NCBI RefSeq assembly: GCF_001202035.1
Contig: NZ_LGHT01000044.1
Location: 372,001 to 436,000 of the forward strand
Reading direction: 5' to 3'
Source: Pseudorhodobacter wandonensis
GTDB taxonomy: Bacteria > Pseudomonadota > Alphaproteobacteria > Rhodobacterales > Rhodobacteraceae
DNA: 64,000 nucleotides
Notes under the pieces: generated by a model
Databases searched by the model: none
What the model was told of the DNA's origin: nothing
The model's input: only the letters and a program-made list of their open reading frames with translations
Position numbers and translations under genes: made by a program
In this document: positions 28,078 to 36,215 of the stretch, in pieces
Layout: the number at the start of each line of letters is the position of its first letter
How positions within the stretch are numbered: the first letter of the stretch is position 1

Positions 28078-28726
28078 GCTTACATGGGCCTTTTGCTTTA
28101 GTCGGGCAGGAATAGCATTGTAAGCCAACCATATCAAACCAAAATGACCCTCCCAAAACGGAGGCAATCCAGTCACCTTGGCGCAATTTTCATTTATGTG
28201 TCATGTGCGCAGGTCGCATGTGTTCGAAATCGCAGGTACTTTGCAGAAAAGTTTTGGATTTCGCGATGTTCCTTATCCTTGTTCTGCCACAGTGTTCATT
28301 GTGGGCAAGCTGCCATTTGGCTTGCGCCCGAAGCTTGTAAGCCGGGTTCATTATCGCCCCCGAACGCTGAGAATGGACCGACGCTTAGGCTCTGTTCGTA
28401 AATTTTGCGGCAAACAGTAATTTGTAGCCAAATCCGCATGTGCCTGAATCTCCCTTTGGCGCGCAGTAGGCGTCAATTTTCTTTAAAACGACCAGGTCTT
28501 AACACACCCGTCCGTCTGCCTTGACCCAAGCTTTGCCGAAAATGGGTCTCGGGCTACAGCTTTGTCGAACTGCGTACCGGGCCTACGGCTGGGTAACTGC
28601 GCCTCACAAACCGGCACCGGAAACGCGGGCGAGAATTGTACTATGTCCTACTCTCGCTCGGCGGATTGTCGTTGTGCGAAAACGGTCAAGTTGTCTTGAA
28701 CCGCCCGCCGACCCAGGAGGGCAATC
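28078..28726 (-). other. Gene-free stretch of about 650 bases between yihY-like gene and capD-like gene
   Basis: Short open frames exist on both strands but none has a ribosome site, family resemblance or the codon pattern of its neighbours. The first hundred bases include the upstream region of the YihY-family gene. The string GGCTCTGTTCGTAAA near 28388 recalls the ends of some insertion sequences, but I find no matching inverted end, no target duplication and no transposase remnant. I see no strong hairpin or promoter either. Confidence 0.5.
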
Positions 28727-30628
28727 TTACTGTGCGGCGGAAAGTCGTTCTTCGCTGTGATAGCCATCGGCATAGGCCACAACGACATTTCGCGCAGCCT
28801 CGGCATCCCCAACCGAGACGGCCGCCCGCAATGCCCGCAGGGCCGAAGCCATCTGCAGTTCTGTCAGGCTTTGTTCGTGAGCGCGCAAAATCTTCGGGTG
28901 TGGCGTTGTTATCAGCTTTGCTCCGATCAACAGCTCTTCATGCAGCTTTTCACCCGGGCGCAGACCCGTCACCAAAATGGAGATGTCGCCTTCAGGGTGC
29001 TCTGCATCACGCACTGTTAGTCCGGCCGCTTCGATCATTTGCCGCGCCAGATCACGAATTTTAACAGGCGCGCCCATATCAAGCACGAAAACATCGCCAC
29101 CTCCCATGTTGCCATCAGAAAAAGCTCCTGCCAGCAGAACAAGCCTCGCCGCTTCGGGTATCGTCATGAAAAAGCGGGTCACGTCTTCATGTGTCAGTGT
29201 GACCGGTTCGCCATTCGCAATCTGTTCCTTGAATAGCGGAATCACCGACCCCGAAGAGCCCAAGACGTTGCCAAACCTGACGATCGAGAAAACCGTAGAC
29301 TTCGGTCGTTTGGCAAGATCCTGGATAACCAGTTCGGCAAGACGCTTGGACGCCCCCATTATGTTGGTTGGGCGCACAGCCTTATCTGTCGAAATCAGGA
29401 CAAATTTTTCGACACTTGCTGCGTTCGCTGCATCTGCAAGCGTGCGGGTGCCCAAGACATTGTTGGCCAGTCCGGCAATCGGGTTCGCCTCGACCAAAGG
29501 AACGTGTTTATATGCCGCGGCGTGAAAGACGATGTCGACGTTATACTTTGACATTATCGCTCGCGCCAAACGGCCATCACCAACCGAGCCCAACACCGGA
29601 ATGATGCGCACGTCAGTGCCATTTGCAAGTTTGGCCAAGGCGCGTTCAACCGTATAAAGCGCAATCTCGCTTATTTCAAAGAGCACAATACAGGCGGGTT
29701 TATGGGCCAAAAGCTGCTGGCACAGTGCCGTCCCAACAGATCCGCCGGCCCCCGAAATCAGAATTGTCTTGCCTTGATAGGTTTCCTCCGCGGCAGGGAT
29801 CGACTTTTCAATTTGCGCCCGGCCCAAAAACTTGTCCGGATCTATCGGGGCCAATGTATCAACCAGCTTTTCGACCCCAACCAGCTGCGCAAACGAAGGA
29901 ACAGACATCGCTGTCATGCCCATCGCCTGAAGCTTGCGCGCGATCTGAGCCAGCTTCATTGCCGGGACGGATGGCATTGCAAGCAAAACCCGACGGGCCT
30001 CATAGCGTTGTGCCAGTTCGGCAATGCGATCAGAGTGGCAAACGGGCAGCCCGCCAACCGACATCGACCGCAATTCCGGATTGTCATCTATGAATGCAAC
30101 AGGCCTGATACTGCGATGGTTGCGCAATGCTGCAAGCAACTGCATCCCAGTGCGGCCCGCACCATAGATAATAACGCGCTGGCGTTGCTTGCCCGCGCCT
30201 AGAATCCATAACAGCACGTGCAACAAAGCAAAGCGCGCGCCAACAGCCAGAGGAAAAAAGATCAAGCCGAACAGGATGATGCCCAATCGCGGAAAAACCA
30301 AAGTTGATGCCCCGACAAAGGCGGCAAAGGCCAGCGTGACCAATAGAGCCATGAAGCCCGTTCGTAAAATACCCCATATTTCATAGCTATTCAGCCTTAT
30401 ATTCGGCAATTTCAAAGCAACAGTCGCCGCCCCTGCCAGCGCCTGCAAAGCAATCGCCGCAGGCCAGAATTGTTGAAAAAACGCAGAGTTTGGCAATGCC
30501 TCGTAAAGCAACATCCAAGAGGCCAGAAACGCAATCGGCGCAAGCAGGATGTCAATCAAAGCAAAGAGCAGCTTTTTTTCCTGTCTGGAAAGCTTGTCCA
30601 CAAAAAGAAAGAGGTGTTGCCTGATCAC
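28727..30628 (-). CDS. CapD/FlaA1-type polysaccharide biosynthesis protein (nucleotide-sugar dehydratase/epimerase)
   Basis: 633 residues, membrane-bound extended SDR. Residues 15-135 hold four membrane segments; 145-270 is a CoA-binding-like Rossmann domain (VIIYGAGRTGMQLLAALRNH); about 285-600 is the catalytic UDP-GlcNAc 4,6-dehydratase/epimerase domain with GAGGSVGTALCQQLL (NAD site), FHAAAYKHVPLVE, and ISTDKAVRPTNIMGASKRLAE, in which the canonical YxxxK tyrosine is replaced by methionine as is normal for this family. It normally acts in capsule, O-antigen or exopolysaccharide synthesis, but no other such gene is in the window. The start is GTG at 30628 with AAGGAG about ten bases upstream. 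Confidence 0.9.
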   Translation of the reverse strand: MIRQHLFLFVDKLSRQEKKLLFALIDILLAPIAFLASWMLLYEALPNSAFFQQFWPAAIALQALAGAATVALKLPNIRLNSYEIWGILRTGFMALLVTLAFAAFVGASTLVFPRLGIILFGLIFFPLAVGARFALLHVLLWILGAGKQRQRVIIYGAGRTGMQLLAALRNHRSIRPVAFIDDNPELRSMSVGGLPVCHSDRIAELAQRYEARRVLLAMPSVPAMKLAQIARKLQAMGMTAMSVPSFAQLVGVEKLVDTLAPIDPDKFLGRAQIEKSIPAAEETYQGKTILISGAGGSVGTALCQQLLAHKPACIVLFEISEIALYTVERALAKLANGTDVRIIPVLGSVGDGRLARAIMSKYNVDIVFHAAAYKHVPLVEANPIAGLANNVLGTRTLADAANAASVEKFVLISTDKAVRPTNIMGASKRLAELVIQDLAKRPKSTVFSIVRFGNVLGSSGSVIPLFKEQIANGEPVTLTHEDVTRFFMTIPEAARLVLLAGAFSDGNMGGGDVFVLDMGAPVKIRDLARQMIEAAGLTVRDAEHPEGDISILVTGLRPGEKLHEELLIGAKLITTPHPKILRAHEQSLTELQMASALRALRAAVSVGDAEAARNVVVAYADGYHSEERLSAAQ

Positions 30629-30715
30629 GGAAACGAATCTCCTTACACGGTAGAAAATTACGATTGGCGCACGGGCGCGACATCTTGGTGTACCCTTTCA
30701 CCTTGCGGTTGATTA

Positions 30716-30723
30716 ATGGTTAA
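30716..30723 (-). promoter_or_regulatory. CtrA-type half site (TTAACCAT) upstream of capD-like gene
   Basis: ATGGTTAA on the plus strand reads TTAACCAT on the minus strand, the preferred half of the alphaproteobacterial CtrA motif, about 88 bases before the GTG start at 30628. Flanking bases are TTA-rich but no second half-site at seven-base spacing is present. An eight-base match is weak by itself. Confidence 0.3.
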
Positions 30724-30804
30724 CGGCTGAGCTGGGCTTGGTACAAAGTCGAACACGGTTTGAATGGCGTAAAGCTGCCTTTTTTGACCATACCTAAGTC
30801 GGCA

Positions 30805-30832
30805 TTGGCATTAGGTGCTTGCTTGTTATAGT
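30805..30832 (+). promoter_or_regulatory. Predicted sigma-70 type promoter of the 2-hydroxyacid dehydrogenase gene
   Basis: TTGGCA (30805-30810, five of six matches to the -35 consensus), a 16-base spacer and TATAGT (30827-30832, five of six matches to the -10). The start codon is at 30912, giving a leader of about 70 bases that ends in AAGGAG. Confidence 0.55.
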
Positions 30833-30911
30833 GGCGTAGCCCTTTGTAGGGCGTGGAGCGCTGCGATGCATACGGGCCAAAATCTGCGCCAAATTTTAAG
30901 GAGAATCTGCG

Positions 30912-31859
30912 ATGGCTTTGCCAGTCATTCTTGTCGTTGGAAACTATGGCGATGGCGAAATTACTGCCTTATTGCCCGGTTTTGATCTGATCGCGCTGGC
31001 AAGTATTGCGGACATCAGCAGTATCGAACCATCCCGCCGGGCGGCGATTGCTGCGGTGGCTTATCGTGGGCATCACCCCTTTGGCAGCGCTGAAATGGAC
31101 GCGCTACCGGGTTTGAAAATCATTGCAAATTATGGTGTTGGCTATGATGCGATTGATGTCGCGGCGGCCAGTGCGCGCGGCGTGCGTGTGACCAATACGC
31201 CTGATGTTTTGAACGAAGATGTAGCAGACCTAGCCATTGGAATGTTGCTTTCGTTGAACCGCAACATGGCGGCAAATGCCGAATGGCTGGCGCGGGGTGA
31301 CTGGACAACCAAAGGCGATCCGCCGCTGGCCCGCAAGTTCAGCGGGGGGCGCGCGGGCATTATGGGCCTCGGCCGCATCGGCCGCGAAATTGCTGACCGG
31401 TTGGTCGCGTTCAAGATGGAAATCCATTATCACAGCCGCAGCCCCAAAGACACGCCCGAGGGCTGGGTTTGGCACGCCACCCCGCAAGGCTTGGCTGCCC
31501 ATTGCGACTATTTGATTGTCGCACTTGTCGGCGGGGCAGAAACCCGGAACTATGTTTCGCGCGACGTGATTGCCGCGCTCGGCGCGGATTCGGTCATCGC
31601 AAATATTTCGCGTGGGTCGACTATAGACGAAATGGCAATGTTGGAAGCACTTGAATCAGGCCGCATTCGCGGCGCGGCGCTGGATGTTTTTGAATGCGAG
31701 CCGCAGCTTAATCCGCGTTTTCTGGCATTGCCCAACGTGGTGCTTCAACCGCATCAGGGCTCGGCCACGATTGAGACCCGCAAAGATATGGCTGCCCTTC
31801 AATGCGCCAATGTTCGTGCGTATTTCGCGGGTGGGGCGTTGCTTTCCCCTGTTAATTAG
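30912..31859 (+). CDS. D-isomer-specific 2-hydroxyacid dehydrogenase (glyoxylate/hydroxypyruvate reductase-like)
   Basis: 315 residues. N-terminal catalytic-domain half, then the nucleotide-binding domain with RAGIMGLGRIGREIADRLVAFKMEIHYHSRSP (GxGxxG), and catalytic residues Arg in NISRGSTIDEMAM, Glu in ALDVFECEPQLNP and His in VVLQPHQGSAT. HSR after the NAD loop (Ser-Arg rather than Asp) suggests preference for NADPH, as in GhrA/GhrB. Likely substrates are glyoxylate or hydroxypyruvate; an alternative is a D-3-phosphoglycerate-like dehydrogenase, but the ACT domain is missing. ATG follows AAGGAGAATCTGCG. Confidence 0.88.
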   Translation: MALPVILVVGNYGDGEITALLPGFDLIALASIADISSIEPSRRAAIAAVAYRGHHPFGSAEMDALPGLKIIANYGVGYDAIDVAAASARGVRVTNTPDVLNEDVADLAIGMLLSLNRNMAANAEWLARGDWTTKGDPPLARKFSGGRAGIMGLGRIGREIADRLVAFKMEIHYHSRSPKDTPEGWVWHATPQGLAAHCDYLIVALVGGAETRNYVSRDVIAALGADSVIANISRGSTIDEMAMLEALESGRIRGAALDVFECEPQLNPRFLALPNVVLQPHQGSATIETRKDMAALQCANVRAYFAGGALLSPVN

Positions 31860-31871
31860 GGCGCGACGCCC
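31859..31871 (+). terminator. Short hairpin after the 2-hydroxyacid dehydrogenase gene
   Basis: GGGCG-CGA-CGCCC followed by TTGTTTC, overlapping the last base of the stop codon. A second small dyad GTTTCA/TGAAAC follows at once. It may be a weak Rho-independent terminator; the U-run is interrupted. Confidence 0.45.
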
Positions 31872-32000
31872 TTGTTTCATATCGTGAAACAGCGGTTTGC
31901 CGGGCCGGTTTGCGCGGCCTACTTGCTTGAATTAATGATTGTTGTCGTCGAAAAGCACTTGCCCCTGTTGCGAATACCGATTAGACGACGCGAACGGAGT

Positions 32001-32075
32001 GCGGGCGTAGCTCAGGGGTAGAGCATAACCTTGCCAAGGTTAGGGTCGGGCGTTCGAATCGCCTCGCCCGCTCCA
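32001..32075 (+). tRNA. tRNA-Gly (anticodon GCC)
   Basis: 75 bases including an encoded CCA. Acceptor stem GCGGGCG pairs with CGCCCGC, with discriminator U. The D arm carries AGCTCAGGGGTAGAGC, the anticodon arm is TAACC-TTGCCAA-GGTTA with GCC in positions 3-5 of the loop, and the T arm contains GGGCGTTCGAATCGCC-type sequence with TTCGAAT. All stems are intact. A terminator hairpin follows at 32108. Confidence 0.97.
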
Positions 32076-32105
32076 GATTTCTTAGCCTTGCCAAAGGCTT
32101 ACAAG

Positions 32106-32130
32106 AGGCCGCCTTCGGGCGGCTTTTTTG
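32106..32130 (+). terminator. Rho-independent terminator after tRNA-Gly
   Basis: GCCGCC-TTCG-GGCGGC stem-loop (32108-32123) followed by six T residues. It has the UUCG-type tetraloop and U-run of an intrinsic terminator, 30 bases after the tRNA 3' end. Confidence 0.9.
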
Positions 32131-32215
32131 TTTTGCAGCCGTTCCAAACACATATTCCCCCTATCCAAGATACCTGATCACTCCCCGCGTTGTGCCTGAC
32201 TGGTGGCAAGGCGCC

Positions 32216-33100
32216 CTACCGCCAATCGACATGTTTGGCGCGTGATGTCAGCCACGTCATCACAGCGTCAATCGCTGCATTGGGTGTCGATCTTCGCAAA
32301 GTCAGAAGGTAAAAATCTTGTGCTGCGATGTTTGGTGCAGCGATGACTTCTACAAGGCGGCCTGCTGCGATTTCACCAGCGACGAGAAAACGGCTGACCA
32401 AGGCGACGCCTTGTCCGGAAAGAGCCGCATCCACAGCCAACGCGGATTGGCTAAGCCGCAGCCCCCGCTTGCCTTGATCTGTTAAATGCAATTCGGCCAG
32501 AAGCTTTGGCCACAGATTGTGGCTGTCATGGATTTTCGGCATGCGCGAAAGCATTTCGCCACTGATTGGCCACTGCTCGCCTTCGATCAGTTTCGGCGCG
32601 GCTACGGCGATCACGTCTTGTTTGAACAGCAAAGAGGCGTGCAACGTCGCGCCAAATGGCGGTTCGCCCTGACGAACAGCCAGATCAATGCCATCGCTGT
32701 GAAAGCTGGATACTTTCTCGGTGGCCAGAATGCGCAGGTCTATTTCGGGGAACTTCTCGGCAAAATCGGGCAGGTTTGGGATGAGCCACTTCGATGCAAA
32801 GGTCGGCGTGACGCTGATTGTCACAGTGCCAACCTCGGGCTTTAGCTGCGCCGTTGCCGCGTGCAAATCGGAAAACGCGCTTGCGATCCTCTTGTGATAC
32901 CCGCGCCCAACGGTCGTCAGCGCCAGGCCTTTGGGCAATCGATCAAAAAGCGCGATCCCCAGGTCGGCCTCTAGTTGGCGCACCTGCTGGGCCACCGCCC
33001 CTTGCGTCACCCCCATCTCGTCCGCGGCCGCGCGAAAGCTGAGCCTGCGGCCGGCAACGTCAAAGGCGCGAAGCCCGTTAAGAGAAGGTAGCTTTGTCAT
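32216..33100 (-). CDS. LysR-family transcriptional regulator (GcvA-like)
   Basis: 294 residues. The N-terminal helix-turn-helix (LPSLNGLRAFDVAGRRLSFRAAADEMGVTQGAVAQQVRQLEADLG) is close to GcvA and related glycine-cleavage type regulators. The effector domain begins near residue 90 (VTISVTPTFASKWLIPNLPDFAEKFPEIDLRI). It is divergent from the SDR gene with 97 bases between starts, the classic layout for a LysR protein that controls its neighbour. An inverted repeat starts five bases ahead of its ATG. The effector is unknown. Confidence 0.9.
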   Translation of the reverse strand: MTKLPSLNGLRAFDVAGRRLSFRAAADEMGVTQGAVAQQVRQLEADLGIALFDRLPKGLALTTVGRGYHKRIASAFSDLHAATAQLKPEVGTVTISVTPTFASKWLIPNLPDFAEKFPEIDLRILATEKVSSFHSDGIDLAVRQGEPPFGATLHASLLFKQDVIAVAAPKLIEGEQWPISGEMLSRMPKIHDSHNLWPKLLAELHLTDQGKRGLRLSQSALAVDAALSGQGVALVSRFLVAGEIAAGRLVEVIAAPNIAAQDFYLLTLRRSTPNAAIDAVMTWLTSRAKHVDWR

Positions 33101-33104
33101 ACCT

Positions 33105-33121
33105 CGATAGTATTTCTATCG
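33105..33121. promoter_or_regulatory. Inverted repeat CGATAG-N5-CTATCG between LysR and SDR genes
   Basis: A perfect six-base dyad with a five-base centre in the divergent intergenic gap, immediately in front of the lysR-type start codon. It is a good candidate for the regulator's autoregulatory site, although it does not show the textbook T-N11-A spacing. Toward the SDR gene a TATAAA (33151-33156) could serve as a -10 but has no good -35, as expected for an activated promoter. Confidence 0.5.
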
Positions 33122-33197
33122 TCACAAAACATCAAACCTTATTCGTATGCTATAAAAATGCCTGATATACGGAAAGTGGGAATTTTTGGAGATCATA

Positions 33198-33902
33198 ATG
33201 TCAGTAGAAAAAGTGGCACTAATTACAGCAGGGGGCAGCGGGATGGGGGCTGATGCGGCCCGTCGGTTGGCGGCAGACGGATTCAAGGTCGGTATTCTGT
33301 CCTCTTCGGGGAAGGGTGAGGCGCTCGGCGCCGAGCTTGGTGGGTTTGGCGTGACAGGATCAAACCTGAACGCCAAAGATCTGACCGCACTTGTTCAAGG
33401 CGCGCAGGACCGTTGGGGGCGCGTCGATGTTTTGGTCAATTCCGCGGGTCATGGCCCCAAAGGCCCGGTGTTGGAAATCAGCGACGACGATTGGCATCAG
33501 GGTATGGAAGTCTATCTGATGAACGTGATCCGCCCGACCCGTCTCGTCACCCCTTTGATGCAGGCGCAAGGCGGCGGGGCCATCATCAACATCTCGACCT
33601 TTGCCGCATTCGAGCCCGACCCGCTTTTTCCAACATCCGGTGTATTTCGCGCAGGGCTTGCAGCTTTCACCAAGCTGTTTTCCGACAAATATGCACGCGA
33701 CAACATCCGCATGAACAACGTCTTGCCGGGGTTCATCGACAGCCTGCCAGAAAGCGAAGATCGCAAGGCGCGGATTCCCATGGGTCGCTATGGACGCGCC
33801 GAAGAAGTGTCGTCCTTCATCTCATTTCTGGCGTCTGCGGGCGGCGGCTATATGACTGGCCAAAACATTCGCCTTGATGGAGGGCTTACCCGTGCGGTCT
33901 GA
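33198..33902 (+). CDS. SDR-family protein lacking the canonical YxxxK catalytic pair
   Basis: 234 residues with a Rossmann fold: nucleotide site ITAGGSGMGADAARRLA, VDVLVNSAGHGPKG (the NAG-like motif) and INISTF with the catalytic-position Ser. The expected Tyr-x3-Lys is absent: the aligned segment is TSGVFRAGLAAF, with Ser and Arg in those places. The rest (DNIRMNNVLPGFIDSL, and GYMTGQNIRLDGGLTRAV) is ordinary FabG-like SDR sequence. Thus reductase chemistry is uncertain; it may be a divergent dehydrogenase or a non-catalytic NAD(P)-binding protein. ATG 33198 chosen because GGAG lies six bases upstream. Probably controlled by the divergent LysR regulator. Confidence 0.85.
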   Translation: MSVEKVALITAGGSGMGADAARRLAADGFKVGILSSSGKGEALGAELGGFGVTGSNLNAKDLTALVQGAQDRWGRVDVLVNSAGHGPKGPVLEISDDDWHQGMEVYLMNVIRPTRLVTPLMQAQGGGAIINISTFAAFEPDPLFPTSGVFRAGLAAFTKLFSDKYARDNIRMNNVLPGFIDSLPESEDRKARIPMGRYGRAEEVSSFISFLASAGGGYMTGQNIRLDGGLTRAV

Positions 33903-34146
33903 GGCCACGTTGCAAGCTGCATCACGCGAACGTCTGGTCTTTGCAGTCAAATGGGGTGCCTCGGCGATTCAGATCATGGGGTATACAGCGACCGGTTTCG
34001 GCTGGACGCCATGGAACCTCTATCTGTTTCTGGTTGGCGTTCTGGGCTGGTTTGCCGTTGGTGTTTTGTGGAATGACAGGGCCTTGATGCTTATTCATCT
34101 TGTTGCCCTTGGCGCCATGATTGCAGGCATGACCAACAGCCAATAG
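33892..34146 (+). CDS. Small conserved inner-membrane protein
   Basis: 84 residues with two or three membrane segments (AVKWGASAIQIMGYTATGFG, WNLYLFLVGVLGWFAVGVLW, ALMLIHLVALGAMIAGM). I assign no function; similar small proteins of this pattern occur in marine alphaproteobacteria as far as I recall. The frame overlaps the end of the SDR gene. I chose the GTG at 33892, with GGAGGG upstream, over an ATG at 33877. It is probably coupled to the SDR gene. Confidence 0.65.
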   Translation: MRSEATLQAASRERLVFAVKWGASAIQIMGYTATGFGWTPWNLYLFLVGVLGWFAVGVLWNDRALMLIHLVALGAMIAGMTNSQ

Positions 34147-34273
34147 CCCGATTACTGCGCGTGGCAGTGGCAGGCACGGCACGATTGTAGGGCATTGCGC
34201 TATGCCCGATCTGTGGTTGGCCGGTTGCCAAAGGGTGCATCCGGCCGCCCCATCAAAGCAATGAAACCGCCGC

Positions 34274-34858
34274 CTACCGATTGGCAATGCAAAGCTTGAT
34301 GGTTTTGTCCGTGCTATAGGTCAGCCTGATCTCCAACACCGCATCGCCATCCCCCAGCACAAGTGCCGCCGCTGATTGCTGCATGAATGCGGTATCACCC
34401 CCAGTCAGGCGGGTCGCATTTATCACCGGCTCACCTGCCAAAACATGAAAGGCAAGCAGGCCGTGTTCTGGCCGATTTATCACGTGTTCCAAGGTGCCTT
34501 GACGCGTCCGAACCTCTCCATCACAACACAATGGGTCAAACATCAAGTTCAGGTCGGTCAATGGCCCGCCCGTCAGGTGCGACTGGATTTTCAGGCCACC
34601 GTCAAAGCGCACGGGCTGCCATAGGTTAGCGGTTAGCTGTTCAGTCGGGGTTTCCAAGGTCATTGACCCGCCCGAAACCACGGTCAACACGCGCATAAAC
34701 CCCGCAAAATCTGAAAAAGGACCATCTTGCGCCACATCGGCGCGGCTGATCGTCCAGACCACCCGCTCTGCCAACATACCGCTGGCAATCTTGCGCGTCA
34801 CCCCGCCGCCGTTTTTCCACGGGGTCTCGATTAGCTCGGATTGCTTTAAAATATCCAT
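34274..34858 (-). CDS. HutD/Ves-family cupin protein
   Basis: 194 residues. The start ILKQSELIETPWKNGGGVTRKIA is the family hallmark (PWKNGGGxTR), followed by WTISRADVAQDGPFSDFAGFMRVLTVVSGGSM. HutD proteins are bicupins found with histidine-use genes in pseudomonads, where they are thought to limit pathway flux or urocanate levels; Ves in E. coli is cold-inducible. Here it lies 46 bases downstream of an FAD amine oxidase and a glutamine-synthetase-like gene, with no hut gene in the window. Confidence 0.85.
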   Translation of the reverse strand: MDILKQSELIETPWKNGGGVTRKIASGMLAERVVWTISRADVAQDGPFSDFAGFMRVLTVVSGGSMTLETPTEQLTANLWQPVRFDGGLKIQSHLTGGPLTDLNLMFDPLCCDGEVRTRQGTLEHVINRPEHGLLAFHVLAGEPVINATRLTGGDTAFMQQSAAALVLGDGDAVLEIRLTYSTDKTIKLCIANR

Positions 34859-34904
34859 TGCTCAACTTTCCGGCGGGGGCATCTGACCCTTTGAAATCCG
34901 CGGC

Positions 34905-36215
34905 TCAGACACCCAACCTGTCACGCAGCGCATAATACCACGACCCGATCATGGAATAGGGAACCCGCAGCATCCGCCCACCGGGGAATGGGTACCACGG
35001 CACCGCTGCAAACACGTCAAAGCGGGTTTTGTCGCCATCAATCGCTTGGGCAAGTATTTTCCCAAAAGTATGCGAGCCAGTGACACCATGGCCCGAATAG
35101 CCATGCGCGAAATAGGTATTCGCGCCAAGACGCCCCATTTGCGGAACACGGCTAAAGGACAGTGCGAAATTCCCGCTCCACGCAAAGTCTATCTTGACGC
35201 CTTTCAGGCTGGGATAAACCTTTTCCATCGCGGGCCGCAGCTTTGCCTCGACATCTGCCGGGTCTGTGCCGCCATAAACCGTGCCACCGCCAAATATCAA
35301 CCGTTTGTCAGCGGTAAGGCGAAAGTAATCAAGGATATAGCGCACATCTTCGACGCATTTATCGGTGGGCAACAGGGCATTGGCACGGTCGTCCCCCAAA
35401 GGCACGGTCGCCATCATCTGGGTCGAAACCGGCATGACACGCGCCGTCAACGCAGGCACAACATGGCCAAGATATGCGTTGCCACACAGTACCAACGTGT
35501 CGCAAGTCATTGTGCCGCCTGCGGTTTTCACCACGGGTCTGGCTGCCGCCGTGTCGGTATGGATGACCGGCGATTGTTCATAAATCACCCCGCCCAGCTT
35601 TTCGAACGCCGCGGCCTCACCCAGACACAGGTTCAGCGGGTGCATATGGCCGCCACTGTGGTCAATCATCCCACCTGCATAGACATCCGACCCGATGTGT
35701 TCACGCAATTGCGCCTTGTCCAGCATCTCTTGGTTATTGATGCCATAGCTTGCCCAAAGCGCGCGCCGCGCCTCTAGCTCTTTCATATGGGTGGACGTCA
35801 GGCCGGTAAAAATGTTGCCCGGTTTCAGATCGCATTGGATGCCATAGGTTTTCACCCGTTCTCGGATGATTTCACCGCCTTCTTGGACCAGCCCGGCCAC
35901 GAAATTCGCGGTGTCCTGCCCATAGCGGCCTTTGATCGTCTGCAAGCTGGCGTTCAGCCCGTTAACGATTTGCCCGCCATTGCGGCCCGACGCGCCCCAA
36001 CCGACGCGCGCGCCCTCAATAATCGCGACCTTATAGCCCTTTTCGACCAGATGCAGCCCCGTTGACAGGCCCGAATACCCCGCCCCGACAATGCAAATAT
36101 CAATCTGGTTATCGCCAGTCAGCGCGGGGCGTTCGGGTGAAGGGTTGGCACTGGCGGCGTAATAGCTGCCGGTATGTTTGGTCTGGCCGGTGCTGGCAAA
36201 GGTTTCAATGGCCAT
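34905..36215 (-). CDS. FAD-dependent amine oxidoreductase (gamma-glutamylputrescine oxidase / PuuB-like)
   Basis: 436 residues of the DAO family. The FAD-binding site is DICIVGAGYSGLSTGLHLVEKGYKVAIIE, then ARVGWGASGRNGGQIVNGLNAS, which is typical of PuuB/OrdL. The C-terminal FAD contact FAHGYSGHGVTGSHTFGKILAQ also matches. In the Puu pathway PuuB oxidises gamma-glutamylputrescine to its aldehyde; here the partner is the upstream glutamine-synthetase-like ligase, so an amine-gamma-glutamylation route is likely. The ATG at 36215 overlaps the ligase stop by one base (TGATG); a GTG three bases upstream is the alternative. Confidence 0.88.
   Translation of the reverse strand: MAIETFASTGQTKHTGSYYAASANPSPERPALTGDNQIDICIVGAGYSGLSTGLHLVEKGYKVAIIEGARVGWGASGRNGGQIVNGLNASLQTIKGRYGQDTANFVAGLVQEGGEIIRERVKTYGIQCDLKPGNIFTGLTSTHMKELEARRALWASYGINNQEMLDKAQLREHIGSDVYAGGMIDHSGGHMHPLNLCLGEAAAFEKLGGVIYEQSPVIHTDTAAARPVVKTAGGTMTCDTLVLCGNAYLGHVVPALTARVMPVSTQMMATVPLGDDRANALLPTDKCVEDVRYILDYFRLTADKRLIFGGGTVYGGTDPADVEAKLRPAMEKVYPSLKGVKIDFAWSGNFALSFSRVPQMGRLGANTYFAHGYSGHGVTGSHTFGKILAQAIDGDKTRFDVFAAVPWYPFPGGRMLRVPYSMIGSWYYALRDRLGV

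Noticed and set aside
28388-28410. Insertion-sequence end
   Set aside because: No inverted partner, target duplication or transposase remnant was found within the gap; kept only as a low-interest note.
33874-34146. Longer starts of the small membrane protein
   Set aside because: The TTG and ATG at 33874-33877 lie deep within the SDR gene and precede the ribosome site; GTG at 33892 fits better.
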